NCBI GenBank assembly: GCA_934678955.1
Contig: CAKUSI010000030.1
Location: 1-21,425 of the forward strand
Direction: 5' to 3'
DNA: 21,425 nucleotides
DNA from: an uncultured Austwickia sp.
GTDB lineage: Bacteria > Actinomycetota > Actinomycetes > Actinomycetales > Dermatophilaceae
In this document: in pieces, positions 6,529-14,900 of the stretch
How positions within the stretch are numbered: position 1 is the stretch's first letter
How the letters are laid out: every line of letters starts with the position of its first letter
Made by a program: the position numbers and the translations under genes
Notes under the pieces: generated by a model
Seen by the model: the letters and a program-made list of their open reading frames with translations, nothing else
Database searches by the model: none
What the model was told of the DNA's origin: nothing

Positions 6529-8271
6529 CTTCTTCGCCTGGTAGGGGGTCGTACGACGGCCGGTGAGGATCCTGCCGAACAGCGTCCATGGGACCTGCCG
6601 GCCCGTCACCACATACTCGATCGCCGCGTCGTAGTCGAGGGTCCGGCTCATCGCGTCCAAGGCGCCCCGCCGACCGACGAACAGGATCTGGTCGCCGTGG
6701 CGGACGTCGAAGTCCTCGTCCGGCGCAAAGATCGTGGTGCCGCGCCGCACCACGAGCAGCGGCACCGCGCGCAACGTGGCCTCGGGGTCGTCGGGCTCGG
6801 CGAGCAGGTGTTTGAGGGAGAGTTCGCCGTGGACCAGCCACCGGCTCACCGCCGGGGTGGTCCGGGGGCCGATCCGGACCACGCGGCGGTGCGGCCCATA
6901 CGTTCCGCACCGCTCGACGATCCGGTCCAACAGCGCCTTGGCCCAGCCGTCGTCCTGCTCCATCGCGTACTCCACGAAGCTCCAGAACACCGGCGTCACC
7001 ACGCGCGCGAGCGTCTCGTTGGCGACGACGTCGGTGGGGATGTACGTCGCGTTGATATCGAGGGCCTCGATCAGCGCCCGGAGATGGTCGCGCTTCTGCC
7101 GGACGACCACGAACAGATCCTCCCGGTCGATCCGGGCGTGCTCGGCGAGTGCGAGGTTGAAGCTGTCGCTGTCGGTCCCGGCCACGAACCCCACGGCCTG
7201 GCTCACGTCGGGGTGCCCGCGGCGGGGATCCACGATCGTCACGTCGAGCCCGGCGTCGGCCAGGTCGGCCGCGACCTCGTCCCCGAACTCGCCGTCCGCG
7301 GCGACGACCCAGTGGCCCTCGGCGAGATGCCCCGTCAGCTGCGGCAGAGGGACCCCGGCCCCGGCCATCAGCCACGTGACGAGGAGGTAGACGTTGGGCC
7401 GGTAGAGGGCGAGCACCAGGTAGCTGCCGTAGCGATCGCCAGGGTTGATCACCGCGTAGGCGCCGAAGTCGCGCATCCGCTCGATCACGCCCCGGTGATG
7501 GCAGCGGGCGATCACCGGCAGCTCGGGCCGCAGCAGGCGCGCGGACATGACGATCGCCAGGTTCGTGTCGTCGCTGCTGGTGAGGGCGAGGATCCCGCGG
7601 CAGTGCTTGCTCGCGAGGCCGGCGAGCCCCAAGACGCCCGGGAGCGCGGCGTTGGCGGCGAGCCCGGGAGCGTCGGCGTGCAGCTGGTCCACGCCCAGCC
7701 GGTCGATGCGCTGCTGCCGCGCGTCCAGCACCACGACCCGTCGCCCGGACGCGTCGAGCTCGGCGGCGACCTGCTTGCCGGTCTCCCCGTAGCCGGCGAG
7801 GATGACGAAGTCCTCCCGCAGGCGAGCCACCCGCCGCCGGAACCGCTGGGTGGCCCAGGCCTCCTGGAACATCTCCTCTTGGACCATCGAGACGATGGCC
7901 GCGATCATCACGGCCCAGCACACCACGAGGGAGAAGATCGTCATCGTCAGCCACATCCGCTGGGGCGTGGTGAGCGGCACGATCTCCCCGTAGCCGATCG
8001 TGGTGGCGGTGTACATGACGAAGTAGAACGCGTCGAACGTGCTGATCTTGCTCGGGTTCCCCTCCGCGTCGACGCCGGGCATCAGCGTCAGCCCGAACGT
8101 CGACACCGTGAAGACGACGACGAAGATCAGCAGCGGCATCCGGATCCGGCGCAGGACGATGAAGATGGCGTCCGCGGACGGCGCCTCCCGGGGGAGCTGC
8201 GCGGCGAGGTCCCTCCTGCTGGCCCGGCGCGTCGAGCCGCGGGTCAGGAGCAGCATCAGCAGGTTGGCCAT
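6508..8271 (-). CDS. Two-TM potassium channel with two RCK (TrkA-N/TrkA-C) domains
   Basis: This 587-residue ion channel is predicted to conduct K+ across the cytoplasmic membrane under nucleotide or ligand control. TM1 is at about 46-64 (MPLLIFVVVFTVSTFGLTL), the pore helix and selectivity filter TATTIGYGE are at 88-96, and TM2 is at about 108-128. The first RCK domain begins FVILAGYGETGKQVAAEL (Rossmann GxGxxG, 160-165). A second Rossmann-like unit starts near GHWVVAADGEFGDEVAADL. The C terminus has a TrkA-C-like stretch (FAPDEDFDVRHGDQILFVG). The tandem-RCK length fits the family. The ATG at 8271 (MANLLMLLL) is 16 bp after the stop of the small membrane-protein gene; an in-frame extension to 8358 would overlap that gene and is not membrane-like. 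Confidence in K+ selectivity is high because the filter is canonical. Confidence 0.93.
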   Translation of the reverse strand: MANLLMLLLTRGSTRRASRRDLAAQLPREAPSADAIFIVLRRIRMPLLIFVVVFTVSTFGLTLMPGVDAEGNPSKISTFDAFYFVMYTATTIGYGEIVPLTTPQRMWLTMTIFSLVVCWAVMIAAIVSMVQEEMFQEAWATQRFRRRVARLREDFVILAGYGETGKQVAAELDASGRRVVVLDARQQRIDRLGVDQLHADAPGLAANAALPGVLGLAGLASKHCRGILALTSSDDTNLAIVMSARLLRPELPVIARCHHRGVIERMRDFGAYAVINPGDRYGSYLVLALYRPNVYLLVTWLMAGAGVPLPQLTGHLAEGHWVVAADGEFGDEVAADLADAGLDVTIVDPRRGHPDVSQAVGFVAGTDSDSFNLALAEHARIDREDLFVVVRQKRDHLRALIEALDINATYIPTDVVANETLARVVTPVFWSFVEYAMEQDDGWAKALLDRIVERCGTYGPHRRVVRIGPRTTPAVSRWLVHGELSLKHLLAEPDDPEATLRAVPLLVVRRGTTIFAPDEDFDVRHGDQILFVGRRGALDAMSRTLDYDAAIEYVVTGRQVPWTLFGRILTGRRTTPYQAKKAAKRAQ

Positions 8272-8287
8272 GGCCCCGCCTGAATCC

Positions 8288-8674
8288 TCAGCGCCGCTGG
8301 AACGAGGCGGTCTCGACCACGAGCAGCATGATCGAGACCAGGTTCGCGAGCAGGGCACCCCCCGACAGCGAGACCACGGTCGCGATCAGATCGCGCGACA
8401 GCCCCTCCGCCGAGTATTGCGTGGCGTAGACGTAGACCGCCGCGGAGCAGACGAGTTGGAGCACGGCCACGAGGCTGCTGGCCAGGTGGACGGCGCCCAT
8501 CTGGGTGCGGTCGCCGAACTTCAGGACCAACGCGACGACGTTGACCACGAGCGCGGTGTAGAGCTCGCCCGGGTTGTGCAGGTGCGGGTCACCGATGTCG
8601 CCGACGAAGAATCCGAAGTTCAACGTCGCGGCGAGCATCACGAAGAACCCGAAGATCACCTTCTCGAGGTTCAT
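8288..8674 (-). CDS. Small multi-TM membrane protein, DUF6394-like
   Basis: The 128-residue product is largely hydrophobic. It begins MNLEKVIFGFFVMLAATLNF and has about four membrane segments: 5-25, 38-53, 63-85 and 100-122. The conserved-looking stretch VVNVVALVLKFGDRTQMGAV and the C-terminal SLSGGALLANLVSIMLLVVE match, from memory, the DUF6394 family, whose function I do not know. It is directly upstream of the K+ channel gene (13-bp gap after its stop), so it is likely co-transcribed and could be an accessory or regulatory subunit; that role is inference. The ATG at 8674 has only a weak ribosome-binding site. Confidence 0.8.
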   Translation of the reverse strand: MNLEKVIFGFFVMLAATLNFGFFVGDIGDPHLHNPGELYTALVVNVVALVLKFGDRTQMGAVHLASSLVAVLQLVCSAAVYVYATQYSAEGLSRDLIATVVSLSGGALLANLVSIMLLVVETASFQRR

Positions 8675-8675
8675 G

Positions 8676-8702
8676 AGACGCCACGATAGCGAGGAGGCGT
8701 CT
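8676..8702 (-). terminator. Possible hairpin after the acyltransferase gene
   Basis: AGACGCC (8676-8682) pairs with GGCGTCT (8696-8702) around a 13-base loop. A second small inverted repeat CGGGT-GG-ACCCG is at 8708-8719, right after the acyltransferase stop. Either could end acyltransferase transcription, although the larger stem also covers the region just upstream of the next gene's start and may affect its initiation. Confidence 0.35.
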
Positions 8703-8723
8703 TCTCACGGGTGGACCCGCGCT

Positions 8724-10433
8724 TTATCCGGCGGGCGCGCGCTCCAGCAGGAGGTCAAGCTCGGTCTTGAGGCCTTCGGCGAGCGTGTCCGGGTCGGGCA
8801 GGAGCTGGCGCAGCGACAGGACGCCGAGATCGGCGTGGCCGGCATACGTGATCGCGTGGATGAAGAGGTGCACGGGGGGGCACACGATCGTGCGGGCATA
8901 GAGGTGCTCGGCCCGCCGCTTCGCCAGATAGAGCGGCTCGGCGGAGCCCCGCAACGTCGACACCGACAGGTTGAGGGTCGGCGGCAGCTTCGTGAAGACC
9001 TTCGACCCCGCGAAGACCATCGCGGCCGACACCACCCCGGGCAGGAACAGGTCGCCGACGTCGGCGAGGACGTCCCAGGAGCGCCGCGACCGGTGCACAC
9101 CGCCCTTCGACCGGTGGGCGCTGGCGTGCACGATGGCCAGGCGCTCCAGGGGGTCGGCCACGTGAACCGGCAACTCCACCCAGATCGTCGTGAACGCGTT
9201 GCCGCCGCTGCCGGAGTCCTTGCGCACGCTGACCGGGCAGGTGGTCAGCAGGGGCTCGTCGGGCAACTCGCCGTGGCCGTCCAGGTAGCGCCGCAGCGCC
9301 CCGGTCACCATGGCCAGGATCACGTCGTTGACGGTGGCGCCCGGGCAGCACGTGCGGGCCGTCTCGATGTCGGCCATCGAGACGGTCGCGACCGCGAACG
9401 ACTTGGTCGTGTCGGTGACGTGCGCCTGGAAGCGGGTCACGGGCGGATGGTTGGTCGGGGACGGGATGAAGTGCGGCAGCTTGGGCATCCGGGAGCGCCG
9501 AGCGGCCGGGGCATCGGTGCCGCGGGGGGTCTTGGCGGCGAGTGTGGTCTTCGCGGGCCGCGTCCCCGAGTCTGTATGCGTCCCCGAGTCTGTATGTGTC
9601 CCCGAGTCTGTATGCGTCCCCGAGTCTGTATGTGTCCCCGAGTCTGTATGCGTCCCCGCCGCGGGCTGACCGTCGGCGGAGGCGTCTTCCTGCGTGGTCA
9701 GGACGTCGCCGACCTTCCGCGCGACCGTGCCCGCGGCGCCGCTCACGAGCGAGGGGACGCCACCGGCGATCGTCCGGGCGATCCGTGCCGTCGTGACCGC
9801 GGTGTGCGCTACGCGCTCGGGGACCTCGTAGACCGCCCGCAGCGCCACCGGAGGCTCGCTCTCACCGGTGGTCTGGGTCTGCGGTCCGACATAGGTGCCG
9901 ATCGTCTCTTCCAGGTAGGCGAAGTCCGCGTCCTCCCGCTCGCCGGGCGGGGTGCCGTGCTCGTCGGCGTCGAAGACGTGCTTGTAGAGGTTCATGAAGC
10001 CAAGGCCGTCCGTCAGCGCGTGGTGGCCCCGGAGGACCAGCGCGGAACGTCCTTCACTCATGCCGGTCACGTACCAGCACACCCACAGCGGCCGGCGACG
10101 GTCGAGCGGCTCGTCACACAGGTCGAGCATGAGGTCGAGCAACGCGCGCTCGTCGCGGGGTTCGGGGCACTCCACGTGGTGGACGTGTTCGTCGAGGTCG
10201 AAGTCTTCCGCCTCGATCCAGTGGTCCTCGCCGATGCCCAGCGGGGCCTGGCTGAGCCGGCGGCTCAGGTGCGGCGACAGCGTGAGCGCCTGGTCCATCC
10301 GCTCGTACACCACCCGGAACGGGACGGGTCCCTCCTCGTGCGGCTCGAACACCGTGATCCCCACCACGTCGATGGGGTACCCGCGGCGCTCCAGCCGCAG
10401 GAAGATGCGTTCCGTGCTGGTCAGTGGCCGCAT
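8724..10433 (-). CDS. Wax ester synthase/diacylglycerol acyltransferase (WS/DGAT) family
   Basis: This 569-residue bifunctional-type O-acyltransferase uses acyl-CoA to make triacylglycerol or wax ester, typically at the inner membrane or lipid bodies. The active-site motif HHALTDG is at 137-143 (catalytic His138). A second family motif, PGATVNDVILA, is at 365-374, and a start of the type MRPLTSTERIFLRLE is typical. The family is usually about 450-480 residues; this protein is roughly 100 longer because the linker between the two halves (about 185-330) is expanded. It includes a stretch TTARIARTIAGGVPSLVSGA and five THTDSG hexapeptides (261-290). The ATG at 10433 has an AGGGGA site seven bases upstream; the frame is open to 10595, but that extension runs into the divergent gene. 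Confidence 0.93.
   Translation of the reverse strand: MRPLTSTERIFLRLERRGYPIDVVGITVFEPHEEGPVPFRVVYERMDQALTLSPHLSRRLSQAPLGIGEDHWIEAEDFDLDEHVHHVECPEPRDERALLDLMLDLCDEPLDRRRPLWVCWYVTGMSEGRSALVLRGHHALTDGLGFMNLYKHVFDADEHGTPPGEREDADFAYLEETIGTYVGPQTQTTGESEPPVALRAVYEVPERVAHTAVTTARIARTIAGGVPSLVSGAAGTVARKVGDVLTTQEDASADGQPAAGTHTDSGTHTDSGTHTDSGTHTDSGTHTDSGTRPAKTTLAAKTPRGTDAPAARRSRMPKLPHFIPSPTNHPPVTRFQAHVTDTTKSFAVATVSMADIETARTCCPGATVNDVILAMVTGALRRYLDGHGELPDEPLLTTCPVSVRKDSGSGGNAFTTIWVELPVHVADPLERLAIVHASAHRSKGGVHRSRRSWDVLADVGDLFLPGVVSAAMVFAGSKVFTKLPPTLNLSVSTLRGSAEPLYLAKRRAEHLYARTIVCPPVHLFIHAITYAGHADLGVLSLRQLLPDPDTLAEGLKTELDLLLERAPAG
9564..9653. repeat. 18-bp coding minisatellite, five units
   Basis: Five perfect 18-bp units CCCCGAGTCTGTATG(C/T)GT start at 9564, 9582, 9600, 9618 and 9636. 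Position 16 alternates C-T-C-T-C, so the higher-order unit is 36 bp. On the minus strand they encode five THTDSG hexapeptides in the acyltransferase linker. The C/T alternation is synonymous (ACG/ACA Thr). Confidence 0.98.
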
Positions 10434-10524
10434 AGGACTCCCCTTTCGCTGGAGGGCCGCAGCTCCAACGTACCGGTCCGGGCGGCCCCGGACCTCTCCG
10501 CGAGCCGCAGGGTGGGCAGCGTGA

Positions 10525-10530
10525 CACAAT
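10525..10530 (+). promoter_or_regulatory. Candidate -10 element for a leaderless transcript
   Basis: CACAAT ends seven bases before the ATG at 10538, which places the expected transcription start at or next to the start codon. No Shine-Dalgarno sequence is visible ahead of that ATG. A matching -35 is not evident, so this is tentative. Confidence 0.35.
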
Positions 10531-10537
10531 CCGGGCC

Positions 10538-11188
10538 ATGACCACGCAGGGGATGGGATCGGGACCGGGCACACCAGGGCAGCCGCAGCCGGCATATCCG
10601 GGTCTGATCGTGCGCCAGAAGATCACGCTGATCACGAACCAGTACTGGATCCACCCCCTCGACGAGAGCGGCAACATCGGGCCGCTGATCGCGTTCGCCG
10701 AGCAGAAGAAGATGCGGCTGCGCGAGGAAGTCCAGTTCTTCGCCGACACGGCCGCGCGGCAGTTGCTGTTCTCGTTCAAGTCTCGCCAGATCCTGGACAT
10801 GGCGGCGACCTCGGACGTTTTCGACGTCGAGGGGCGCCCCATCGGGGTCTTCCGCAAGGACGCGGCCAAGTCGCTGCTCAACTCCACCTGGGAGGTGGAA
10901 GCGCCGGACCTGGCCGCCACCGGCCGGGAGCGCAGCGGCAAGGTGGCCCTCGTCCGCCGGTTCGGCGGTTTCCTGCCGGTCGTCGGGGACCTCCTCGAGG
11001 CCGTGCCGTGGCAGTTCCACTTCGACTTCGTGACCGACCGCGGCGACCTGGTGATGTCGAGCGAGCGGCAACTGCGGGTCCGCGACGAATACCGGATCAC
11101 CCTCCCGCCCGCGGTGAACGGCGGCCCGATGGACTGGCGGCTCGCGGCGGCGCTCGGGGTGGCGCTGGACGCCTTCCAGGGCCGCTGA
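10538..11188 (+). CDS. LURP-one-related / Tubby-C-terminal-like protein
   Basis: This 216-residue protein has a flexible Gly/Pro-rich N terminus (1-22) followed by a beta-barrel-like domain with LURP-one/scramblase-type features: LIVRQKITLITNQYWI, FSFKSRQILDMAATSDVFDV, EGRPIGVFRKDAAKSLLNST. Proteins of this superfamily bind membranes or lipids, but the bacterial members are uncharacterised, so no specific role can be given. It is divergent from the WS/DGAT acyltransferase with 104 bp between starts, which is compatible with a lipid-related job but does not prove one. The ATG at 10538 lacks a ribosome-binding site and may be translated from a leaderless mRNA. The gene ends 22 bp before the convergent DoxX gene. 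Confidence 0.78.
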   Translation: MTTQGMGSGPGTPGQPQPAYPGLIVRQKITLITNQYWIHPLDESGNIGPLIAFAEQKKMRLREEVQFFADTAARQLLFSFKSRQILDMAATSDVFDVEGRPIGVFRKDAAKSLLNSTWEVEAPDLAATGRERSGKVALVRRFGGFLPVVGDLLEAVPWQFHFDFVTDRGDLVMSSERQLRVRDEYRITLPPAVNGGPMDWRLAAALGVALDAFQGR

Positions 11189-11207
11189 GACTGGTAGAAG
11201 GCGGGCG

Positions 11208-11221
11208 TCCTCAGCGGAGGA
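11208..11221. terminator. Short hairpin between convergent genes
   Basis: TCCTC-AGCG-GAGGA forms a 5-bp stem with a tetraloop exactly at the junction of the convergent 10538-11188 and 11211-11771 genes. It overlaps the DoxX stop codon. There is no T-tract and the stem is short, so function is uncertain. Confidence 0.25.
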
Positions 11222-11771
11222 TGCCGTTGCCGACCTTGCCACCCCACCAGCGGCCGAGGCCCCAGGTGTCGCCGGCCAGGGTCACGGCCGGCAGGATGAC
11301 CAGGAACATGTCCAGGATGTGCGCGTCGAGGATGGGGTTCGCGCCGTGCTGGCCGTACCACGGCGGGGCGGCGAGGTACATCAGACCCAGCAGCACCGTC
11401 GCGGCGATGGCGGCGATCTTGAGGCCCGCGCCGGCGATGAGCGCCACGCCGATGGCGAACAGGCCGATGAGGAAGGCGTAGTCCCCGAACGGGTTCGCGA
11501 AGATCTGGAAGAAGTCGCCGAGGGGTCCGTTGGCGGCGACGTTGTTGATGTAGCCCTGGGCGGGGGTCCCGCCGTTGATCAGCGCCTGCTCGGGCCGGGT
11601 CGTGAACGTGAAGCCGAAGACCTTGTCGATGCAGGCCCAAAGGAAGTAGAAGCCGATCGCGATGCGGGACACGGCGAGGACCGCGCGGGCGGTGGAGGAG
11701 GTGACGATGTCCTCCTGCCACAGGGTGCGGCCGGGGGCGACGGCCTCGGCGTGGCTGGTGGTCGATGGCAT
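11211..11771 (-). CDS. DoxX-family membrane protein
   Basis: The 186-residue protein has four predicted membrane helices: about 28-48 (AVLAVSRIAIGFYFLWACI), 94-113, 116-135 and 150-170. The first-helix segment with ACIDKVFGF and the loop containing NPFGDYAF are typical of the DoxX/DoxD group, which includes the thiosulfate:quinone oxidoreductase subunit and other quinone-linked or oxidative-stress membrane proteins. The exact function is not determinable. The ATG at 11771 follows a weak GACGAG site; a later Met is not better placed. The gene lies 144 bp downstream of the oxidoreductase stop, which leaves room for its own promoter, but none is convincing. Confidence 0.85.
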   Translation of the reverse strand: MPSTTSHAEAVAPGRTLWQEDIVTSSTARAVLAVSRIAIGFYFLWACIDKVFGFTFTTRPEQALINGGTPAQGYINNVAANGPLGDFFQIFANPFGDYAFLIGLFAIGVALIAGAGLKIAAIAATVLLGLMYLAAPPWYGQHGANPILDAHILDMFLVILPAVTLAGDTWGLGRWWGGKVGNGILR

Positions 11772-11915
11772 GGGTTCTCGTCGGGTCGAGTGCGTGCCAC
11801 GCCCTCGGCGGCCCGCGCGGGACGCGCGACACCCGGGACGCGTGTAGATGACGCTTCAACCATAAAACGGGACTTCGGCAGCCGCTCGTTGGGGCTCGGG
11901 GTGGAGACGTCGCCA

Positions 11916-14900
11916 CTAGGCCTGTCGCGTGGCCTGGGCCGCGGCACCTGACCTGTATGCCGCCAGCGCGCGCCGCAGCTCCTCGCGGTAGCGGGTCACC
12001 GCCGCCAGCTTCACCTGCTCATAGCCGCGCACGAGGTCGGGCAGCGACACGATCTCGACGGCGGCCGCGTGGTTGGCCGGCGTCAGGTCGGGCAGGAGCG
12101 AGCGCACGACGCGCTCGTACTCCTCGATCAGCTCGCGCTCGACGCGCCGCACCCGCGTGCGCCCGAACGGATCCAGTCGGGTCCCGCGCAGCCGCCGGGC
12201 GGCGTAGAGCCCCCGCCACGCGGCCCGCGAGCGCGGACCGAACGCGATCTTCGAGTCGCGGCCCAGCGCTCGCAGCGCGGGCGGGTGTAGGAGGACCTCG
12301 TACGTGGCGTCCGGGCCGAACTCCCGGGCCACGCGGGCGGGCAGTTCGTCGTCGAAGAGCAGCCGGGCGACCTCGTACTCGTCCTTGAAGGCCATGAGTT
12401 TGTATGCGAACCGGGCGACCGCTTTGGCCAGCCCGTGCTCGCCCGGGGCCGCGACCGCCGCCTCGGCCTGAGCGGCGGTGGCGACCAGCGCGCGATAGCG
12501 CTGCGCGTATGCCTCGTCCTGGTAGTCCGCCAGATCCCGCGCGCGGGCTTCGACCAGGGAGTCCAGGTCCGGCGGTGCCTGCTCGCCCTGGATCGCGGTC
12601 CCGAGGTCGATCTCGGGGCGAAGGGCCGCGAGCGTCCTCTCGAATGCTCCAGGGTCGGCGACGAACTGGCGACCCCGCCGGAAGGCCTGGGCGTTGATCA
12701 GGGCGCCCGCGCCGTTGAGCTCGATCGCGCGCTCCAGGGCGGAGGCCGGGATCGGGAGGGCTCCCAACTGGTAGGCCACGCCGAGCATCAGCAGGATCGC
12801 GGGCTGTTCGTCGCCGAACAGGTCGGTGGCGAGGCCGGCGGCGTCCAGTGGGACGCGCCGGGCGCACGCGGCGACGAGCCGCTCGTCCACCTGGGCGCCG
12901 GGGTAGGGGCGCGTCGCGTCGAGGATCATCTGGCCGGTCGGTACCTGGGCGGTGTTCTGGAGGAGCAGGGTCCGCTCGGGGGAGGCGGCTCGCAGGTAGG
13001 CGGGGTCGGCCGCGACCAGCGCGTCGGCCGCCACGAACAGGTCGGCGCCGCCGACGGGGACCTTCCCGGGGGTGTCGGCGGCCGTGAGGCGCACGTCGGA
13101 GACCACCGCGCCGCCCTTCTGGGCCAGGCCGGTCTGGTGCACGGCGCGGACGCTGCGCCCCGCGATCGTGGCGGCCGTGGCAAGGATCTGGGCCGCGGTG
13201 ACGACCCCGGCCCCGCCGACGCCGGTGATTCGCAGCGCGAAGTTCGCGCCGTTGTCGTTCGTGGGCGGTGGGGCGGCCGTGGAGTCGGGCCCGGGTGATG
13301 GCGCAGGCAGGGACGGCTCGGGGAGGTCGCCCGCGGCGAGTTCGGGCGCGATCGCGGGTCGGCGCGCCCCCGGCGTCACGCGCAGGAACGACGGGCAGTC
13401 GCCGCGCACGCAGGTCGCGTCGACCACGCAGGATGTCTGGTGGATGCGGCGCTTCTCCCCGAACTCCGTCTCGACCGGCCGCACGGAGAGGCAGTTGGAC
13501 TCGCGGGCGCAGTCGCCACAGCCCTCGCAGATGCGCTCGTGGATCATGACGCGATAGGGCGGCGATGCGGCGGTCCCTCGCGTGCGGCGTCGGCGTACCT
13601 CGGTGGCGCACGGCTGGTCGTGGATCAGGACCGTGACGCCGGGCGTCCGCGCGAGGTCTTGCTGCACGGCCACGATCTGGTCGCGAGGTCGGACAGTGAC
13701 GCCGCGTGGCAGGTCGTGCGCGCGGGTCCGCGCCGGGTCGTCGGAGGTGATCGCGACGCGGGCGACGCCCTCGGCGAGCAGGAGACGGACCAGGCGGTCC
13801 AGGGGGAACCCGCCCGCTGGATCCTGCCCGCCGGTCATCGCGACCGCATGGTTGTAGAGGATTTTGTACGTGATGTTTGCGCGGGCGTCCACCGCGGCCC
13901 GGATGGCCAGGCTGCCCGAGTGGACCAGGGTGCCGTCGCCGATGTTCTGCAGGAAGTGGTCCTCGTCGACGAAATGCCGCAGTCCCAGCCACTGGGCCCC
14001 CTCGCCGCCCATCTGGGTGATGCCCGTGTAGTGCCCCACCCGCGACTCGTCGACCATCAGCACGAGGGTGTGGCAGCCGATCCCGCCGCCGATGAGCGCG
14101 CCGTCGGGGGCCACCGTGGAGGTGTTGTGCGGGCAGCCGGAGCAGAAGTAGGGGGTCCGCGCCGCCAGCGGGAGCAGGGGCCGGGGAAGCGGCGCGGGAG
14201 TGTGCCGACGGCTCCACGCGCGGGCTTCCTCCACGCCGTGTGCGTCGCCGAGGCGATGGGCCAGCGCCGTCGCGACCGCGTCGGTGTCGAGCTCGGCGAC
14301 GGGGGAGACCAGCGGATTGCCCTGCTCGTCGGTCTTGCCGACGATGCGCGGTGGGTCGGGCATCCCATACAGGGCGGCCTTGAGCTGGTCGGCGAGGAAC
14401 GGGCGCTTCTCCTCCACGACGACGATCTCCTCCAGCCCCCGCGCGAACTCGCGCGCCACCTCGACGTCGAGGGGCCACACGAGCGCCAGGCGCGCGAGGC
14501 GGATGCCGCGCCGGCGCCGCGTCGAGGAGTCCAGGCCCAGGAGGCTGAGGGCGTCGGTGACGGCGAGGGCGGTGGCGCCGGCGGCGAGAATCCCGATCCG
14601 GTCGTGGGGGCCGGCGTCGATCCGGTCGAGGCCGTGGGCGCGCGTGTACTCCCAGACCCGCGGGAGTCGGCGGGTGACCAGGGACTCCTCGAGCTCCAGC
14701 AGCACCGGCCCGACCATCCGGGGCTGGGGCGTGTGCGGGTTCGGGGTGAGCCCGGCGAGCGGGTCGCGCAGGTCGTCGGGGGAGATCGGCACCGTCCGGG
14801 CGCCGTCGGCCACCGCGCTGACGATCTTCACCGCGGACCACGTGCCGGTGTGCCGGGACAGGTAGGCGGCGTGCTGGGCCAGCGTCCGCACCTCACCGGC

